Shown here piece after piece: positions 45,059 through 57,592 of a DNA stretch of 64,000 nucleotides. The position numbers and the translations under genes were made by a program. Under the pieces are notes generated by a model. That model did not search any database, was not told the origin of the DNA, and was given only the letters and a program-made list of their open reading frames with translations. Source of the stretch: Mytilinidion resinicola (Eukaryota; Ascomycota; Dothideomycetes; Mytilinidiales; Mytilinidiaceae); the NCBI RefSeq assembly GCF_010093595.1, contig NW_022985448.1, positions 447,657-511,656 on the forward strand. The letters run 5' to 3'. Within the stretch, counting starts at the first letter, position 1. Each line of letters opens with the position of its first letter.

Positions 45059-46190
45059 GAGTGGGTTGTACTGTACGATGCCTGGTCAAGAATCCCCATA
45101 CACTGGTCTACCACAGCGCGAGGAACTTCATAGTGTTTTCAGAATTTCGAATAAGAGAGAAGCTCGGCGTTTTGTACAACTAGTAAAGTCGCGAGGCTAC
45201 CCCAGACAGCGTCAGCAGGGTGTACGCAGGTTGGAAGCATATCTACTGCATCCAATTTCCAATAGTATGTTGGAGCCCCACAAACGGTGGCAGGAAAGAG
45301 TATGCAGATCTATGGCAAGGCACTGTATTGGATGGCAGGTAATCAGGGAGAACATTTGGGGATGAGGAGGCTTCATGGTAAAGGGGCGTATCCTCCCCGA
45401 GGTTCGAGATCGACTCAAGAGGCAGAACCAATGACTAAAGCACGACTGTCTGACTGTTACGTCTGGTGGGAGTATAGGAATCTAGAGACACGGGCTCCTC
45501 ATAGTAGCCGTAATTCCCGTACTGCAAGAACTTGCAGTAGCGTGGGTGCTTCAACTCTCGTAGTGGAGTATGAGCGTGGCGTAAATGATACTATTACGTC
45601 TAGAGACATCCCTACGTGGGCGATTGGTGAAGCCTAGCAGATATGGGAACTTGTCGTCCCATATTCGTCAAATATTGACGCATTGACAAGTCAAGCACAT
45701 GTAGTGGATCTCATCAGTCCTCTGCGTCTAGCTGCTGTTCTATAAGGACGAGTCTCATGCCCCTACACAACCGCAGAACTATCTCCCTAACTCAGCAAAT
45801 AACCCCAACAATCCCCTCCCCACACATCTCCGCCTAATCCACACTCTCCACCATAGCCTCTTTCAGCACAAGTAGGGCGGCAAGCGTTGTTCATTTTGCA
45901 GTAAATAGCCAGGCCGCGTGCAGCACCTCTAAACGCCATTCTCACTGCAGTTTAACGACTCCACACTTTTATCTTTTGCAAGGCTACACACCCCCTTATT
46001 GTGCCTTTCAACCAGCTTTGCGTCATGTATGGACTGCACCTCGTACCGTTTCTTGGAGAAGATGGTCCCGTGGCGTTATGTACAACCCTGCCTCGCCCTT
46101 AGTAGGACCATTGATGGCATGAGCAACCACTCTTTTTGGCGTATTGAGCTCTGCCTGGATGTTGTGAGACGCCGAGGTCCCATTCTCTGC
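45059..46190. other. Intergenic region, no gene seen
   Basis: About 1.1 kb between two convergent genes. Plus-strand frames up to about 115 codons (45287-45637) have no domains. Confidence 0.5.
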
Positions 46191-46919
46191 TCATAAGTCG
46201 GGCACAAAATGCATCTTGAAGCTCTTCTTCGCCCGATCCGGAGCCGTCCTCTGGAAATGCTCGCCGTGTATCTCAAACACGAGCGGTTGATGTTGCTGCT
46301 GACCCTCTTGCTCCAAGAATGGCACCTCGAACCTGAAGATTGTGTGTTCCTTAGGCACCGTCTTCACCACATCCCCCTTCGTGACAATGTCAAACACAAA
46401 CTTCGTGTCTCGCACCACAATCCCCTTCAGCCCAACCCGGCTCACGCACCGGCTCCGCACCACCTCCACAGCCGCCCCGTGCAGGTCTGCGCTCGCGACC
46501 ATCGGCCCTGCACCCGCGGGCGTCACGTATTTCGTCGGCCTCCCTTGCTCGCCCTCCGCTTTCACTAGCCCGAGTACCTCCCTCATGTAGCCGCACCACA
46601 TACTATGCAGCGGCTCGTAGATTGCATATTTCTGCTGCTCTTTCGGGATTTCGTAGAGGCATAGCGCGCGCTTCTGGGCTGCGGATAGCGGGCGCGGCTT
46701 TTTCGATTTGCGGGCTTTGGTTGCAGCTTCGCGGGACGCGCGAGCGGAACGACGAGTTGCGCGTGCGGACGGGGTGGGAGAGGTTGGTCGGAGTGTCACC
46801 GCCCTCTTGACGACGCGGTCGGTGAAGAGGGTGTTGGTAGTTGTGGGGGAGTGGGCGCGGGAGAGGAGGGTGTGCGCAATGTGAGGTTCGGACGGGTTGG
46901 AGGGTGCGGCGTCCGTCAT
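46191..46919 (-). CDS. POP4: RNase P/MRP protein subunit POP4 (Rpp29)
   Basis: A nuclear RNA-binding subunit of RNase P (tRNA 5' maturation) and RNase MRP (rRNA processing). Intronless, 242 aa, within the fungal range. A disordered basic N-terminus (ATRRSARASREAATKARKSK) precedes YEIPKEQQKYAIYEPLHSMW, the family entry motif, then the Sm-like beta barrel: GPMVASADLHGAAVEVVRSR, VGLKGIVVRDTKFVFDIVT, TVPKEHTIFRFEV, LVFEIHGEHFQRTAPDRAKK and FKMHFVPDL. The motif order is diagnostic. Confidence 0.93.
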   Translation of the reverse strand: MTDAAPSNPSEPHIAHTLLSRAHSPTTTNTLFTDRVVKRAVTLRPTSPTPSARATRRSARASREAATKARKSKKPRPLSAAQKRALCLYEIPKEQQKYAIYEPLHSMWCGYMREVLGLVKAEGEQGRPTKYVTPAGAGPMVASADLHGAAVEVVRSRCVSRVGLKGIVVRDTKFVFDIVTKGDVVKTVPKEHTIFRFEVPFLEQEGQQQHQPLVFEIHGEHFQRTAPDRAKKSFKMHFVPDL

Positions 46920-47117
46920 TTCATTGGGAGGTTAGGTGGTGTCTTCAACACTTAGGGAAGTGTTTGATATATAACTGTAGGTAATGGATGTGGCATGGGT
47001 TGTGGGGTTTCCGTGCTGAGATTTGTTCTACGAAGTACACCGTACAGGCGCACTTTTGAGTACGCCCTTTGAAGTACTTCACAGATAAATGAAAGTTTCG
47101 GGTAAATACCCCTCCTA

Positions 47118-47158
47118 ATGGACGTTTGTGACGCCGTTTTATGGGGGCCTTTTCCCGC
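47118..47158 (+). repeat. 41-bp dispersed repeat, copy 1
   Basis: ATGGACGTTTGTGACGCCGT... continuing TTTATGGGGGCCTTTTCCCGC. It matches 57278-57318 with a single mismatch, same orientation. Confidence 0.9.
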
Positions 47159-47179
47159 CATGCCAAGACGTCTGGTGGC

Positions 47180-47687
47180 AAGGCTTAACCCTACTGCTAC
47201 AGAAACCATTATAGGATATAGATCTAGTTTTAAGGATCCTAAAATAGATATAAATGCTTGTACCTAAAAATAGGGCTACTACTAATATTCTCTTAAAGCC
47301 TTTTTACCTTCTTCTAATTATTATACTATATAAAAGATTCTTAGATAAAACTTTGTTAGTATGAAGAGTACTACCTAGCTATTCTCTCGATTTAAAAATA
47401 TTAGTACTTTATCCTAGAAAAGTTATGACTCTAACCCCTAACCTAGTGTTCTAATGACTAGATTTTCCAGTGCTACTTTTTTTGAGAAATAGCTCGCCGG
47501 AAACTGCTTTCATCACACGTCTCGTGTCAGCGTAAGTTTTTCGCGAAAGAGCGCCAAAAGAGCTGGAGAGACACACAGCAAGGCATAGAGCAAGTGGCAG
47601 CCGTGCAGTCAAACAGTATAAAACTAAATTAAATGCAACTGGGGATGCACCTTCGATAAACGTAAGCGCTCAGCGTCTTCCTCCAAA
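47180..47687. other. AT-rich tract with no gene, downstream of the giant NLR gene
   Basis: About 280 bp (47200-47480) is strongly AT-rich with many TA steps, then ordinary sequence up to the NLR stop. Compatible with a mutated transposon relic next to repeat copy 1. Confidence 0.5.
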
Positions 47688-50600
47688 TCAGTCTTCATCG
47701 ATAATCTCATAGGCATTGTCGCCACTGTCACTTTGGCTCCGTCCAACACTCTTCTCAGGCGTCTTCTCATCCATACTTTCGCCTACAGGCTCAATGCCGT
47801 CTTCGTCAGTCATTCTTAAACTGTAAAATCGCTTCTTTATCGCGGCTTCACTCTTGTTTTGGTAAGCATGATCAATGACTTCCCGCACTTTATCCGTGAA
47901 CACCAGACTTGTCCCATACTTGTGCATGACGTCCGCAAGCTCCTTCCCATCAGACTCCCTCAATGTTTGTCCAAAGATTTGCAGAAACATCTCCTCAGTT
48001 ACTGGCATCGACGGATCATGCTCCAGGAGCATCTCCAGTACGTTGATGCCGTTGCCATATCCAATCATTTGGAGGGCCATTTTAGGATCTAGCCTAATGC
48101 TGGGGTCGAACTTGAGCAGCGGACGCATCGTCAGATATGCCTCTCCCAGCCCTAACTTGGATATCGCTGCAACCACGTCGGTGGAGATACGCGTACCAGG
48201 TTCCAGGTGTTTAAGCAGGATCTCCATATCTGCTGCACAGCGCGCTGCTTGCACCATCTCTTCGGTAACAGCGATATCTGGACTGCGGTCGAAGAGGGTC
48301 TCTAGCACGTCCTTCCCTTCCTGTTCGTGCTTCCTGTACCTGCGATCGAAGTCATTCCCGATCTCTAGTGCCCGGAATACGACCTCTTTAGTGACAGGCG
48401 TCTCAGGGTCGATATCCAGTAGAAGCTTCATGCACTTGAGCTGTTTCTGGGATTTGAGAATCTCTGGCGTGATTCGGCACACCGGTTTGTGCTCAAGCAG
48501 GTATTTCAGATCGTAATGAGAATGAACGGCTTCGAGCATCTTGGCCGTCACTCCAATGCCACCACTTCTCTGCATAAGGCGCTTGATGATTTCGTTGCCA
48601 GCATACGAGCGCTTGAGGACATGGCATATGACTGCTTCAGATACTACCATGCCCTTGGCAATATCCAAAAGCGAAGCGAGCGTCTTCTCCGCGTCTCTGG
48701 AGAGTAGTTCAGCTGCCGCCACGAGGTCGTCATCGAGAACATGCAGTGGGTTTGCAAGCTTCAAAATGACTTCCAAAGGTGTTTCTATCTGAGAGGGTTC
48801 GAAGCTTATACGTCTCTGCCTCTTCTCTTCAAGGGCTATCGTCAACGGAGTCCGACCCTTTGCATCTAGAACAGTGGCATTTGCACCGTGCTCTAGTAGC
48901 TTGCGGACAGATGCACCGCTACCAATAGCGCAAGCAAGATGCAACGGCGTTGTATATTCAGGGTGAATATGTTTGGTCAGCGGTGCTTTTTGGAGCAGTA
49001 GTGCCACGATATCCGGATGACCTCCCTGGATGGCGGCGAAGATGGCCTTCTCGAAAAATCCGGCAGTTGCATTGAGGTCGGCCCCTTTCTCGAGGAGCAA
49101 CTCAACCAAGGCCTTGCTTCCCAGCAGGCAGGCAAGATGCAACGGCGGCCCAAAAGGCCTGTTATCGTCGGTAATGTTCGCTCCATGGACGACTAGAAGC
49201 CGCACGATTTTCTCGCAGTCTGAGAGCCGTCGGAAGGTGCTGGGAGCCGAGTCTCTATAACTGTAATATGCCATTCCGCCCCCAGAATTTGGCAGGGAGA
49301 GTTTGTCCACGAGCTTCTTTGCGTTTTCTGATTTCAACCCCCGTAGCGTAGAGGCTGCACACGCTTCCAATGCAGTCATTAATGGTGTTCCATGTTTTGC
49401 ACTCTTGCAATTCATATCAGCTCCACTTAAAAGGAGGAATCGGACCACCTCCGCTTGCAAGTGCGAAGCTGCAACCTGCAGTGGATAGTCGCCATTCGCC
49501 TCGCCTTGTCCATTGATGTCGATGCCACCTTTCTCTAGCATGATCCCTACGGATGCTACCGAGCCTGCTGCGCAGACCTGGACGAAGCGTCTCATAGTAT
49601 GAGGGGCGTAGTCCAGCAGGAGTCGGAAAACAGAATCATCAAGCCCATGGACAGCAAAGGCCTCGTCGATGACAGTCTCTGGCTTCTCACCATCATAGAT
49701 CTTCTCAAGTAAGAGTTCAATCATAGGGAGGCGCTTTTGACGGCATGCCAAGGCTAGTACAGGTTCTGCTTTCGACCCAGCTGCTAGAAGCTCTTGCGCA
49801 ATCTCAATGCTCCCTGCTCTAACGGCATCAGACAAAGCCGCGTCATCGATCGCATTGGCCTCAGCTAAGAGTAGAAGACGCACAATGTCAGCTCGACCCT
49901 TAGAGGCTGCGACACTTAGAGGTGTGTGGACCCCTTCGACATTGTTTTCGATGTCAGCCCCCTGGGATAGCAGCAGCTTGGTTACATCCAGGTACCCTCC
50001 GGCAATGGCTGCATGGATCGGACTCGCATCCTCGGCCTGAATGCTCCCGTAATAGGGTCGCTTCTTCCCATGAATATTCACTGGTGCGCCAGCGCTAAGC
50101 AACTCTTTTACCATGGCCACACTTCCTTGCGTCGAAGCTAGAATCAACGGATGCAGTGTCTCAGATTCATCAAGCACCGCGTTTGCCCCATGCTTCAGGA
50201 GAGTCTTGACGATGCTCAGATTGCCGGATTTGACTCCCAACTGTAGCGCATTTTCCGAAGCTTTCTCCGAATCGTCGATGTGTCTGAGATCCATGTCTGC
50301 ACCGTGGTCGAGGAGTGTCTCTATGACGTCTGCATGACCGCCGACAAGAGCTGCTCGCAGAGCCGTTTGCCAGCGACCCTCAAGCACATTGACTTCGGCG
50401 CCCGCGTCTAACAGCTTCTGAACCATACTGATGTGTCCGCAACGGGCTGCTGCCTCCAATGCCGTGCCGTAGTAATATCCGATAGCATTGACGTCCGTGC
50501 CACGAGACAACAATAGGTCAAGGAAGGGATGATCGTCGAGGAAAGCGGCCATCTGCAAGACCAGAGTCCATCTAATGTCTGTGGTTGTGATCTGCGGCAT

Positions 50601-53600
50601 TTGACGGAGAAGATCAAATAGCACTGCTCCAGATCCTTCGTTGAACACGTACTCCAGCGACGGAACTACCAAAAAATGGCCATCGGGATCGTCAATGCCG
50701 TCAAAATATTTCCTTGAAGTGTTGCCTTTAAAGTAGCGCAAAGCCTGTTCGAGGAGCTCCTTTTGTTCTTCGACCTCCTCCGAGATGGTCGCACCAACCG
50801 CAAGGAGTCTGCGAACGATAGAAGCTGCGGACAACTCGCGTCCGGTTGCTGCGAAGAGAGCACTCTCACCATCCTTAGTCGCATTGACGTCTGTACCCGC
50901 TGAAATAAATTTCTCCACAATATGACCTGGACAGTATTTCGCAGCCAGCTGTATTGGGTATACATTTTGACCACCCAGATCGTTGGGCTTGGAACCGCTA
51001 CCAAGGAGAAACATGATGACTTCCTCGTGCTGAGGCTGCTCAGCCTTCCTAGGCTCATTTTTCGAATGGAGGAAGATCCCGGATAAGTGGCTTCTTGACG
51101 AGTCGAATCTGGCAAAGCCTCGCAACGCTGCTTGAAGGGGCGAGATGACTGGCACCACAGTAGACTCCTCTTGACTTGCTTGCGACTGGCCCTCTGAGTT
51201 ATATGAAACAATCGCAAACGGGGACGAGATGAAAATAGTCTTGTTCAAGCCTGGCCCGACGGGTTTGTCGTGCGCCAGATTGTTGATATCCGCCGACATA
51301 TCTTGGACTAGGTACCGCACCACATCAATATGTCCATTCTCACTGGATACCACGAGGGCACGGATAATAGCAGCGCTGCTAGTTGTGGTCAGCTCGTCCG
51401 TCCAGTAAGAGGTAAGCAACTTCATCATATTCACGGAGCCACTGCCAGCCGCCACAACAAATGCTTCCTCGCCCGAAGGCGGTTGTCTCCCTTTGAGCGA
51501 TGGAGACTCGAGGAGAATTTGAGCGACAGTACTCTGAGCATTCAATGCACAAAGCTGGAGCCCCGCATCGATTTCACGTGGGGACAGTGCTTCGTGGTGC
51601 TTCGATCCAAGAATCGCATCAATGACTTGAATGTCTCCAGTTTCGCAACTGTGTGCAAAATCCAAGACCAGCGTTTCCTGGCTTACTTCAGGGTCGCGGT
51701 GATATTTGTCGGCTGCCGTGACCAGCTTCTGCTTTAACTCAGCAGTCTCATCCGCAGAGCAGTGTTTAGAAGCCTGAGCAAGGGCGAGGTCGACGATCTG
51801 CGATTGTTGCCTTTGACGCCCAACTTCAAGAATTGATTCAATGTGGGATTTGATAGACTGCCGCTTTGCAACGTCGTCAAGAAGTAGCTGAACGACCGGC
51901 CAATGAGAATTTGAAGCAGCTACCTTGATGGCATCACTGATCTCATCTTCTGGAATGCCCAGCACCTCCCGTTGTTCCAGGAGCAGTTTGACAGTACCTT
52001 CGTGGCCGGCTGAAGCGGCACCTTCAAGTGGGTAATTCTCACGACGTCGTGAGTATGATTGTGGTTCGTAGCCAGTAGCTGGAACCTCTTCGGTCTTCAG
52101 CTGAGCCATCTCTGACTCGCCTTCTGCTGCTCTGAAAATGGCCTCAAGCTCGGTAGTAGGCCTTGTCGCTTTAGCGGATATATCTTTCGAGGCTCGAGAT
52201 GATTGCCTTCGTCTATACGGATCAGAGTCCCGTCCAGGGGATGCATCTCGCATCAGTGCCTTGTATGGTGAAGGTGTAGCTCTACGAAACGCTGGACCCG
52301 GAGGTGGATGGTAGAACTTGTAGCCCTTTCGCAGCATCAGCATTATCACATCTTGATGTCCTCCTTCGGCAGCAGCATGGAAAGCGTCCTTGGAATACCC
52401 CTTAGCGTGAACATCAGCGCCGGCATCAAGCAAAAGCTCCACAGCACCGTGCTGACCATGGTAAGCTGCAGCTTGTAGGGCTGTGCCGTAGAAACCGCTT
52501 TGCTGATTCACATTGGCGCCTTCGTCTATGATGAGTTTCATAACCGTGGTGTGCCCCTTCATAGCCGCAGCTTGGAGTGCGTCACCAAAAATCCCGCAAG
52601 CATTGATCTCTGCTCCTCGGTGCAAGAGCAAGCGAGCGATAGGCTGATAGTTGAGGAGGCAAGCCGTTCTCAACGGCGTCCCAACAGCACCTTCGGCTTC
52701 CACACTCATGCCCTCGTCTAGGAGGAACTCCACCAAAACCTTGTGATTGTACAAGGTCGCGAGGGCAACGGCGTCTGGTGGAAGAACGTCTCTTTTATTG
52801 ATTTGTTGATCAAGAAATTGACGAATAACACCGAGCTGGCCACCCTCTATGGCTTTCCTCGTCTTCTTCCTTACTTTGTCAGGCTTGCTCTTGTTGAAGA
52901 GCAGAAATGACGGTCGTTGGAGCCGTTCAACGACATTAACAAACCCTGCACGAGCAGCGTCTTCAAGAGCTTGTTCATAGTCGTCCTCGGATTTGACCAT
53001 AGAGCCGCTTTCGATGAGATGAAGTGCCACATCCTCATGACCACCCCGACATGCGGCCTGCAAGGCGTCATCAAAGACAACACCATAGGAGATGCTTGCG
53101 CCAAGCTTGAGAAGGTTGTCGACCACTTCCAGATGCCCTGCGAAGCATGCCGCGTGTAGTGGACTGCCGTATCTCCCGCACTTGACATTGACATTAGCCC
53201 CGTGGTCAACGAGCACAGAGACTGTGGTTGAATGTCCTAAGGCAGCCGCAAGATAGACGGGTGTGGCGCCATGTTTGTTCTTCTGATTCACATCAAGATC
53301 CGCCACGTGCTCAAAAACCACACGTAATAAGCCAGTCAGTCCGAACACGCTGATCAAGAACAGAAATCCAGCATCACGATCGGGGATCGCATCCAGAGCT
53401 GCTTTCATGGCATGGTCATTAGTAAGAATTGTAACGAGTTCTCGTCTCGTTCCAAGCCACGAGTCGAAGGACAAAGTGGTGTCGAAATCCTCGTCGAAGA
53501 TGAAATAAGTCATCTTGTCGACAATATCTTTGTTCGCTGCCATGCTCTCGGCTATGTTTGAGTGAACAGGCCAGTACATCGCGGCATAGACATAAAAATC

Positions 53601-56007
53601 GTCGCTTGGTATTTGAAAGTTCCTCGTAGAAACAGGGCCCCGAGAGCAAGCTTCAATACAAGTCGAGGCAAGAAAAGTGTGCGCCGCAGCTCCTGTAAAA
53701 GAGTCATGGCGCTCTAAGAACTCCTTGACCGATTGATGGGCAAAGCGTATGACGTTACAATCCTTGTCCAGAACAACCAAGTTCGCGCATATTGCCATCA
53801 ATTGTGTCAATTGCAGTGTCGAGTTTTGGGCATTTGAAATGGCGGCCAGGAGAGCTGATGGTGTCAATGGTTCTCTCATGTGAAGAATCCAGGAAAAGAC
53901 TTTGACTGCAGTATCGCGAGCGATCGTGCCAGTCTTGAAGATGTGACTCAATGACTCTTGGTATAACTGATCCAAATCTTCTGGAAGCTTGTTCTGTAAT
54001 GCTATTATAACGTCATCCTCAATCTTTTCTCGGCAAAGACGCTCGATTTGCAGTTTGACCCAGAGAAACCTGTATCAGTCACTTTGAATGTTCAGAGATC
54101 GATCGGAAATACTTACATTTCGCCAGCTCCGTCGAGGAGTGCCTGTATCAGCATGCTGTGCAAAGCAGGGGACACTTTCCCTTCGAGTAGCAGCTTGCTT
54201 GTCACAGCGGTGTCAATTAGGTGGTTCACGAAACTTTCCATGTCTTGTTGAGTTTCATGGCTAGTGATCTGGATTTGCTTATCGGCCGCCGGTGCGATTG
54301 TTGTACAGTTGCTGCTTCTGCTCGTTATCAAGATCTTAACGACATTATCCGCTTCCAAGACGATCCCCTTCAGTGTGGAAATGAGGGCATGCCGTTCGTT
54401 CTCCTTAACAGTATCGATGGCGTCGATGATAATGGTCAATGGATCCTGCTCAGCAAGCTCAAGGATGAGCCGAACGCAGTCTTGCGTTCTCAACTTCATT
54501 AAATCCAGTCCGTCAACACGTGCTGTTGCAATTTGGCGCTCATACTCCGAGCAGAGGAAGTCTTTGATCTTACGTCGGCCTGTTGTATCGAGAGCAAGCT
54601 GGCCGAGTATGGAGCGCATCACATCATCAGACGAATAGCGTGCCCTCTCAAAGTCGGGGTTCGCACAATAGATGTATCCAAATGGGGCGGCGAATGGATC
54701 ATTGTTAGCGATAGACAATAAAGAGTCCACGATCACCGAGCACAGCATCGATTTGCCCGAGCCGGTGATACCATGGAGCAAGAGCAGCGAGGAAGAACTC
54801 GATGTTTGCCAATCGATGTAGTCCTTGTGGTTAAGCAGCCATTTCCCGAGGCCGGGTAGCCGGGATTGCGAGACGAACTGATGATGGTTGTAATATGGTG
54901 ACGCGGACAGCCATTCAAGTATTTTGTTGTACTTCTGTTCTGAGAGTGACTGAGAGTACATGGTTGCCTGTACCGAGAGCCTCGTGACCGCAGCCTCTAG
55001 GTAGACTAATTTGTCGGTGTCTGTCAGCTTGGCGATTTTGAGGACTTCAGCTTCCTGAGCTATGACTTTGCGCATTTGTTCCTCGTCTACCGTGCGGAAG
55101 GGGCTCTTGAGCAAGCGGACTGACGGACGTTAGCCTCCATGTCAATTTAACATCGTAGCAGAATCTCGTGTTATAGACCGATAAGTGTGCGCTGTTGAAA
55201 TGATGAAGTCCCAATAGTAAGAACTCGAAGCAATGCGCTTACTCAGATATCCTACCTTGGCAGTAAAGCCTCTCAGGAAGAGATGAGAAGAGTCAAGAGT
55301 TGAAACTCACCCATGGATTTCTCTCCGAAGAATCTCACCGCACGAGCCAAATGGGTCAAAATCTCCGCATATAGACGAGTCAAAGCTTCCTCTAACATCA
55401 ACTCTAGCTCCGATTTCATTCCCTGCAGGTAAAGCCGCTCGAATTCGCGATAACGGGTGACTATCCGGGCAATGGTTTCCACTGCGCCATTAAGTTAGCT
55501 CGGCTCCCGCCCATATTGGGCATCCTCGCGCGTATGCGCTGTTAAAATCTCCCTCATGCTGGAACTTACGATCATCAGCCATAGCTCCAAATACTTGAAC
55601 TTCAGAGACAGCTGTCTGAAGCAAGAACCTGAATGCTGCCCACGGTAACGAAAGGTGAACAGGATCGTACTGAGCGATAACATCACCCGTCTCCTTGAAT
55701 CTGTTGATCCACCTCGCGGTCTTTTCGAGCACATCCCGCACGACGACCACATCGCCGTTGGGCTTCTTGAACTTCCATCTTTTGCGTACAGCTACATCTC
55801 TTTTGGCCTCGATCTCTTTCAGCACAGCCTCCTGAATCCGATTGTTAGCGATTGCGATCCGATTGAATTCCGGGAGGTGTTTACCAGGATATCGCGCTTA
55901 TGTGTCCTAGTCGAATTCAGGCCATTTCTTAGATCGCTGTCCAATGAGTTGAAAGCCTGATCCCACAGGCTCGGGGTCGCGCTGGAGGCTTTCGCAGAGG
56001 CTGTCAT
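47688..56007 (-). CDS. Giant NLR-like NACHT-ankyrin (STAND) protein
   Basis: Exons 56007-55885, 55831-55570, 55481-55311, 55119-54117 and 54069-47688 join in frame to 2646 aa with no lesion. An N-terminal alpha-helical region (about 40-175: EIEAKRDVAVRKRWKFKKPN, WAAFRFLLQTAVSEVQVFG) resembles the DUF7708-type domain found before fungal NACHT modules. NACHT: Walker A LLHGITGSGKSMLC near 302-309, Walker B LTIIIDAIDT near 415, then a winged-helix-like stretch (IFKTGTIARDTAVKVFSWIL, VIRFAHQSVKEFLERH). From about 766 to 2250 there are more than twenty ankyrin repeats (TPVYLAAALGH, GADMDLRH). Residues about 2310-2590 form a second, non-ankyrin repeat. In fungi such proteins are linked to self/non-self recognition and heterokaryon incompatibility; the role here is inferred from architecture. 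Confidence 0.92.
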
Positions 56008-56829
56008 CCTGTCAACGTAGAGCCAGTATAATCACTGCTGGCCATCTAGAAGCGACACGTTGGGTCTCTCCAGGGTCTGCTTGACGTGTGCTCAGTTGAG
56101 CTTCTAAGCCTCAGATGAACAAAAAAGGGACTAAATAGAAGTTTGCATGGAGGATACAGGTGGCATGACCTCAGGAGAGCTCGGCGCAGCTTCGGAAGCT
56201 CGGTTGGCCCGCGGCAAGCTTCTGCTAATATGCCACATAAATGGCCCCCAGGTCATGTGTTCGAGCTGGACCAGGGGTTGTTCGGCCCAGTTTCCAAGGT
56301 TGGGTCGGGGCGACCTTCCTCTACGTATGAGAAATATTCTAAGCGGCCGATTTGAGGCACCTGCACCACAACACGTAACTATAACGAATCCCCCACAATT
56401 TTCCACTAATAATTTCCAACAGGGTATCAAACTGGAGCCTTGCATCAGCGTATGAATACTGGCATGATAAATTAGCTAATACTGAGACTGGTTGTGTTGA
56501 AAACAAGTCTTGATGTTGCCGTGCGGTGCCTCAAATCGTATCTAGTCTAGTATGAGCTTGCCAATGCTAATCTAGTAACTTATACACTATACGCATAGAT
56601 AACCCAAAGGAGCTTGCTTGTGCAGTTGCCGAGAATAGAGAGGAGCTTAGAGAGTCTAATTTTGTGAGTAGCAGCGACCATCTACACCACCACCATTTAA
56701 TTTTGACAACTTTACGACCCCTACTACGTGTCGCAGGCTTAAGCAGCTAAGTAACTATATTCTGACTAAGTGGGACAGCATTCTTTAATGGGAGTGGACC
56801 GAGCGATATGTTTGTGCCTCAAACGCGAT
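56008..56829. other. Upstream region of the NLR gene, no gene seen
   Basis: About 820 bp. No supported frame; the part after 56460 looks like mutated repeat DNA leading into the transposase relic. Confidence 0.45.
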
Positions 56830-57157
56830 CGCTGCTAGGGCTACCAACGGCGCGCATAGGGCACTCGCTAGGAACGACGTAGCTAAGCAGAAGCGCCGGC
56901 AGAATAAGAATGACACGAGGAAGAGGCTTACTTATATTGGGCCTTTCGTAGCTGGCGACGCACGGCGTATGAAGGCTGTGCAGGCTAAAGAGACGCTGGA
57001 GGAGGCGGAGGCCGCGCTTTAATCCCGACGCGAAAAGGCCGACAGGAAGCGATTAAAGGGGGAAAACGAAATTGGAGTTGCATATAGAAGAGAGATAAGG
57101 GAGCGCAATAAATTGTTGGGAATCAAAACTCCGAGATACCGCAAGCCGAAGTTGTAG
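56830..57157 (+). pseudogene. C-terminal relic of a fungal DNA-transposon transposase (pogo/Tc1-like guess)
   Basis: A plus-strand frame reads ATNGAHRALARNDVAKQKRR, TRKRLTYIGPFVAGDARRMK, AKETLEEAEAAL, then a TAA at 57020-57022 in frame, then SRREKADRKRLKGENEI, YRREIRERNKLLGIKTPRYR and a final TAG. The Arg/Lys-rich end with TYIGPFVAGDARR and GENE-x-YR-x-IRERN is typical of transposase-like C-termini common in ascomycete genomes. There is no catalytic DDE part upstream, so it is a fragment. Confidence 0.5.
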
Positions 57158-57277
57158 ATAGTAATTGATTGATTTGGTGCGGTTGAGTATGTGGTGCGTT
57201 TGAGCTGGCGGCCCCGGGTATGTCGTACTCTGATCTTTGGTGGTGAGGGTCCAGGCCAGGATGGTGTTCTGAAATCA

Positions 57278-57318
57278 ATGGACGTTTGTGACGCCGTTTT
57301 ATGGGGGGCTTTTCCCGC
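57278..57318 (+). repeat. 41-bp dispersed repeat, copy 2
   Basis: Same sequence and orientation as 47118-47158 with one mismatch (GGGGGG against GGGGGC). It lies 120 bp after the transposase relic, so it may belong to the 3' end of that element family. Confidence 0.9.
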
Positions 57319-57592
57319 TATACAGCGATGATCACCGCCGCTGGAAATCAAACACATGCAGCATGCTTTTATCATATGTTTAAGTGGGCGAGCAACCAGA
57401 AGCCGTTATAGGGGGGAAAAAATATGATATGCTCCAGAAAACCTTGATTATTTCCGCCAGAGGAAAGAGTGTCTGAAAGCACAACATGTAAGGATAATAG
57501 CAGAAACTTCAACCACATCGTACCAAACCGAAAAAGTTAGCCATATATCACTATAAAGCCTTCACACTCCACATTTCACATATTCCAGCAAC

